A stretch of DNA of 64,000 nucleotides from Crossaster papposus (lineage: Eukaryota > Echinodermata > Asteroidea > Velatida > Solasteridae), in contig JBAIAA010000074.1 of NCBI GenBank assembly GCA_037893245.1, forward strand, positions 558,001-622,000. Reading direction: 5' to 3'. A program made the translations under genes and the position numbers. Each line of letters starts with the position of its first letter. The stretch's first letter is position 1. Below the pieces are notes generated by a model. That model was not told where the DNA came from and did no database searches. It worked only from the letters and a program-made list of their open reading frames with translations. This document shows positions 51,301-54,300 of the stretch, piece by piece.

Positions 51301-54300
51301 TAACCATTTTGGGGCGTTTATATTTTTGTTTAGTGTACATCGAAAAAACAATGACACTGTGCTGTTTTCAAAACCGTTTTATTCACGATTGTAGGTTTTC
51401 TATAATTTGAGTTATGCTCTTCGAAAATTCTAAAAACCTGTTATGACCTTATTGAGAAAGGAAGCTTTTTTAGTAATTACTTTTTTACAAATTTTTCACC
51501 ATGTGAAGGCTTTTCCCAGATCACATCACATATTAAGGGCATCTTTTCTTTTAAAGATTTTCTTTTAAATATTTAAAATGTATTGTATTAATCACAGGAA
51601 AGTGTTTAGACTGGATAAGTCAAGTATTGGTTTCAATGGACCATATTTTGCAATTTCATATACGTTTAACTTTAAACTTTGAAATCAAGCATCCTCTTTT
51701 CTACTTCAGAATTTTCTTTATTCTTTAATTTAAGAAGCAATATTTTTTTCAAAGTTAATTTATTTCAGTTGTTATTTTGTGATTCAGTCTATAATAACTT
51801 TGATTTCATTTACTGTTTTTTTAATTTGTAATAAACATTCCTAGTTTTTTAAACACCAGTGCATTAAACAGCCAAGTCTAAGATTATTGAAAGCTAGTCC
51901 CCATTGAACAATGCCAGAGATGGATCTTGCTGCATTGGGTGACCAGTAACTCTGAGGCAGTTTGGCTTCGAGATTTTTGACCTGATGAATCTTGCCGCAC
52001 TGGGCAAGCTAGTCATTTTGACAAAATAGTGCATGTTTCTAGCCAAAATAGCCTGGAGGGTTTAATATAGAGTAACTCTTTTTTTTCGACGTTCTTTATA
52101 TAAATAATGAAACAATTAACCAATTAATATTAGCCCCATTCCCAAACCTGCCCCGACTGCTGTTGACAACATATACCTTTTAATCTTAACATTTCACCTC
52201 GCGTTTTGGTAGACCTTTTTGTCCAAAATTGCAAGCTAAAATGTCAAAGTTGGGCCAGTGTCACGATGCTGCAAATTCGAGAATAGGCCAGTTCGGTATT
52301 TCTGCACATGCCCGCAATTATATGGTCATTCGGGATAATTGAATAATTTTCGAAGGCACATGTACAACGTTATTTGCAAGCACAATGGCTGTTTACATCC
52401 CATTGTAGTTACAAGATGCACGACTCTTATGTCGACCCTTGATGACCTTTGACCTGGAGTACTTCATTAAAATACCGAACTGGCTAATGCTTAGCGCAAG
52501 AGAAATATTTGTTACAAGCAAAGTATGTTTGAAAACCAAAATGCCTTGAATTATATATTTATATTTACTGGTTTCCTGCTAAGACATTTACTGAATAGCT
52601 ATGACATTGGCCCTGCTATTGACAATAATCTTTCGGTTAAAGTTTTTGTTATAAGGCATTGAATAAAGCCCAACAATTGATTAAATGTTTTTCTCTCTTT
52701 CTCAGATACCAAGTCCAGCAGTCAGCGGAACTCCTAGTCCCGGTTTTCTGACGGTCAAGGACGTCTGCGATCGTCTACTACAACTGGAAGGAATCGACAA
52801 GCATTCGATTCCCCGCTACCAGACCAGGATAGCCGAGCACAATGTCAATGGACACGTCCTGCTTCAGTGTGACTTGGACGAACTCAAAGATGTGCTGGAA
52901 ATGAACTTTGGTGACTGGCAGCTGTTTCGCTCGTTGGTCTTGACCATGAGGGGTCAAGCGTTGAGCTGCACCCACTCGCCGAGTATGTCGAGCAGCGACG
53001 TCTTGCAGATGGAGACGAGCCAAGTGGACAGCGGGACGAGCGCGTTAAACGCAGGTGCTGCCAAGAACAACAACGCTTCGGCAGTTTCGCCGCAGTCCCA
53101 AAACGATTACCTGAACCTCAGCTTCGAGGAGCTCCGGAAAAGCTCCCAGCATTCCTCCCAGCGGTCCTCGTTACACAACTCGCGGCTGTCGCTAGGGACG
53201 TCGGTGAGCGAATCGTCGCAGTTTATCGATCAGTCGGGGACCAGTGAGGCCGAGGAGGAAAGTTCTTCACCGAGGCACGTTCCGCGGACAGATCACGCAA
53301 GCCTCCTGCGCGCCATGGACGAGAAAGGAGGGGACGTGGACCGCGAGGGCATCACCCAATTCATGGGGGTGGTGTCTGATTGCGAATACGACGAGCATCT
53401 GGAACAGTACGAGATGTCTAATGTCATCGCACACCATGACGTGGGTTTGACGCCGGCTGAAGAGACCATACCAGCAGTGTCCTTGGGAGTCGGCCTTAGA
53501 CGAAATCATTCTTTGAAATCGGAAGACGCTAACCGGCCCAAAACCAACGGGATCCACCTGGTGGATGGATTAGTCTCGGAGAGGATTCCCGTGGGAAAAC
53601 ATGTCGGAATCTCTTTAACTAGTGAACAGACTGCTAAACGGCGGAGGAGTCTAAGCGAGGAAAGTGGTGAATCGGAACCTACGGAAAACCAACCTTTGTT
53701 GGATAAAAATGCGAGTAACGAGAAGGAACGAGGGAAGCACAAAGGCGAAGCGGAGCACAGAAGGAGTCCCGTCAAAACTGCCAAGGTTCAACTCGCCAGC
53801 CCCAAGAAAGAAAATGGGCACGTGGATGCAAAACCCAGTCGGCGGTTGTATGAGCCGGAACCAAACATCATCAGTCCGGACCTAAAAGCCCAAGTTGTGG
53901 AGGATGTCGAAAGGATGTTTGAGAATCTAGAGGTGGAGCTGGCTCACAGGAAACAGCAGTCTCTGCCGTTGGAGGTGCCACCTCCCCTTGAGCCTGCTTC
54001 GCCGAAACCTGGAAATGTGCGGTTTCCAAAGAGCCCCTTCCGCGGGGAGCAGCAGACTCACGACTTGTCGCTGCTCGCCGGGTACTCCAGCTTCACGCCG
54101 ATGATGCGCGAGCTCCAAAGCGTCCCGGAAACCGACGTCATGAGCACGACAACCAACTCGGACGAGGTATTGTCCACTCCGGGCTCCACTGATCAACCAC
54201 GTTATCGCCGGCCTCTTGTGCGGCAGTCGCAGTCCAGCGACGTGCTGACGCGCGACCGCACTCCTCCGCCCCAAAGGACCATGGAGGAGTCCATGATGCG

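Noticed and set aside
52685..52705. ATG at 52685 as the start of a separate SAM-domain protein
   Set aside because: The seven codons encode the polypyrimidine tract and acceptor (FFSLSQ). The frame continues exactly from exon 18, and the human protein has the SAM domain fused downstream of the KAP region.
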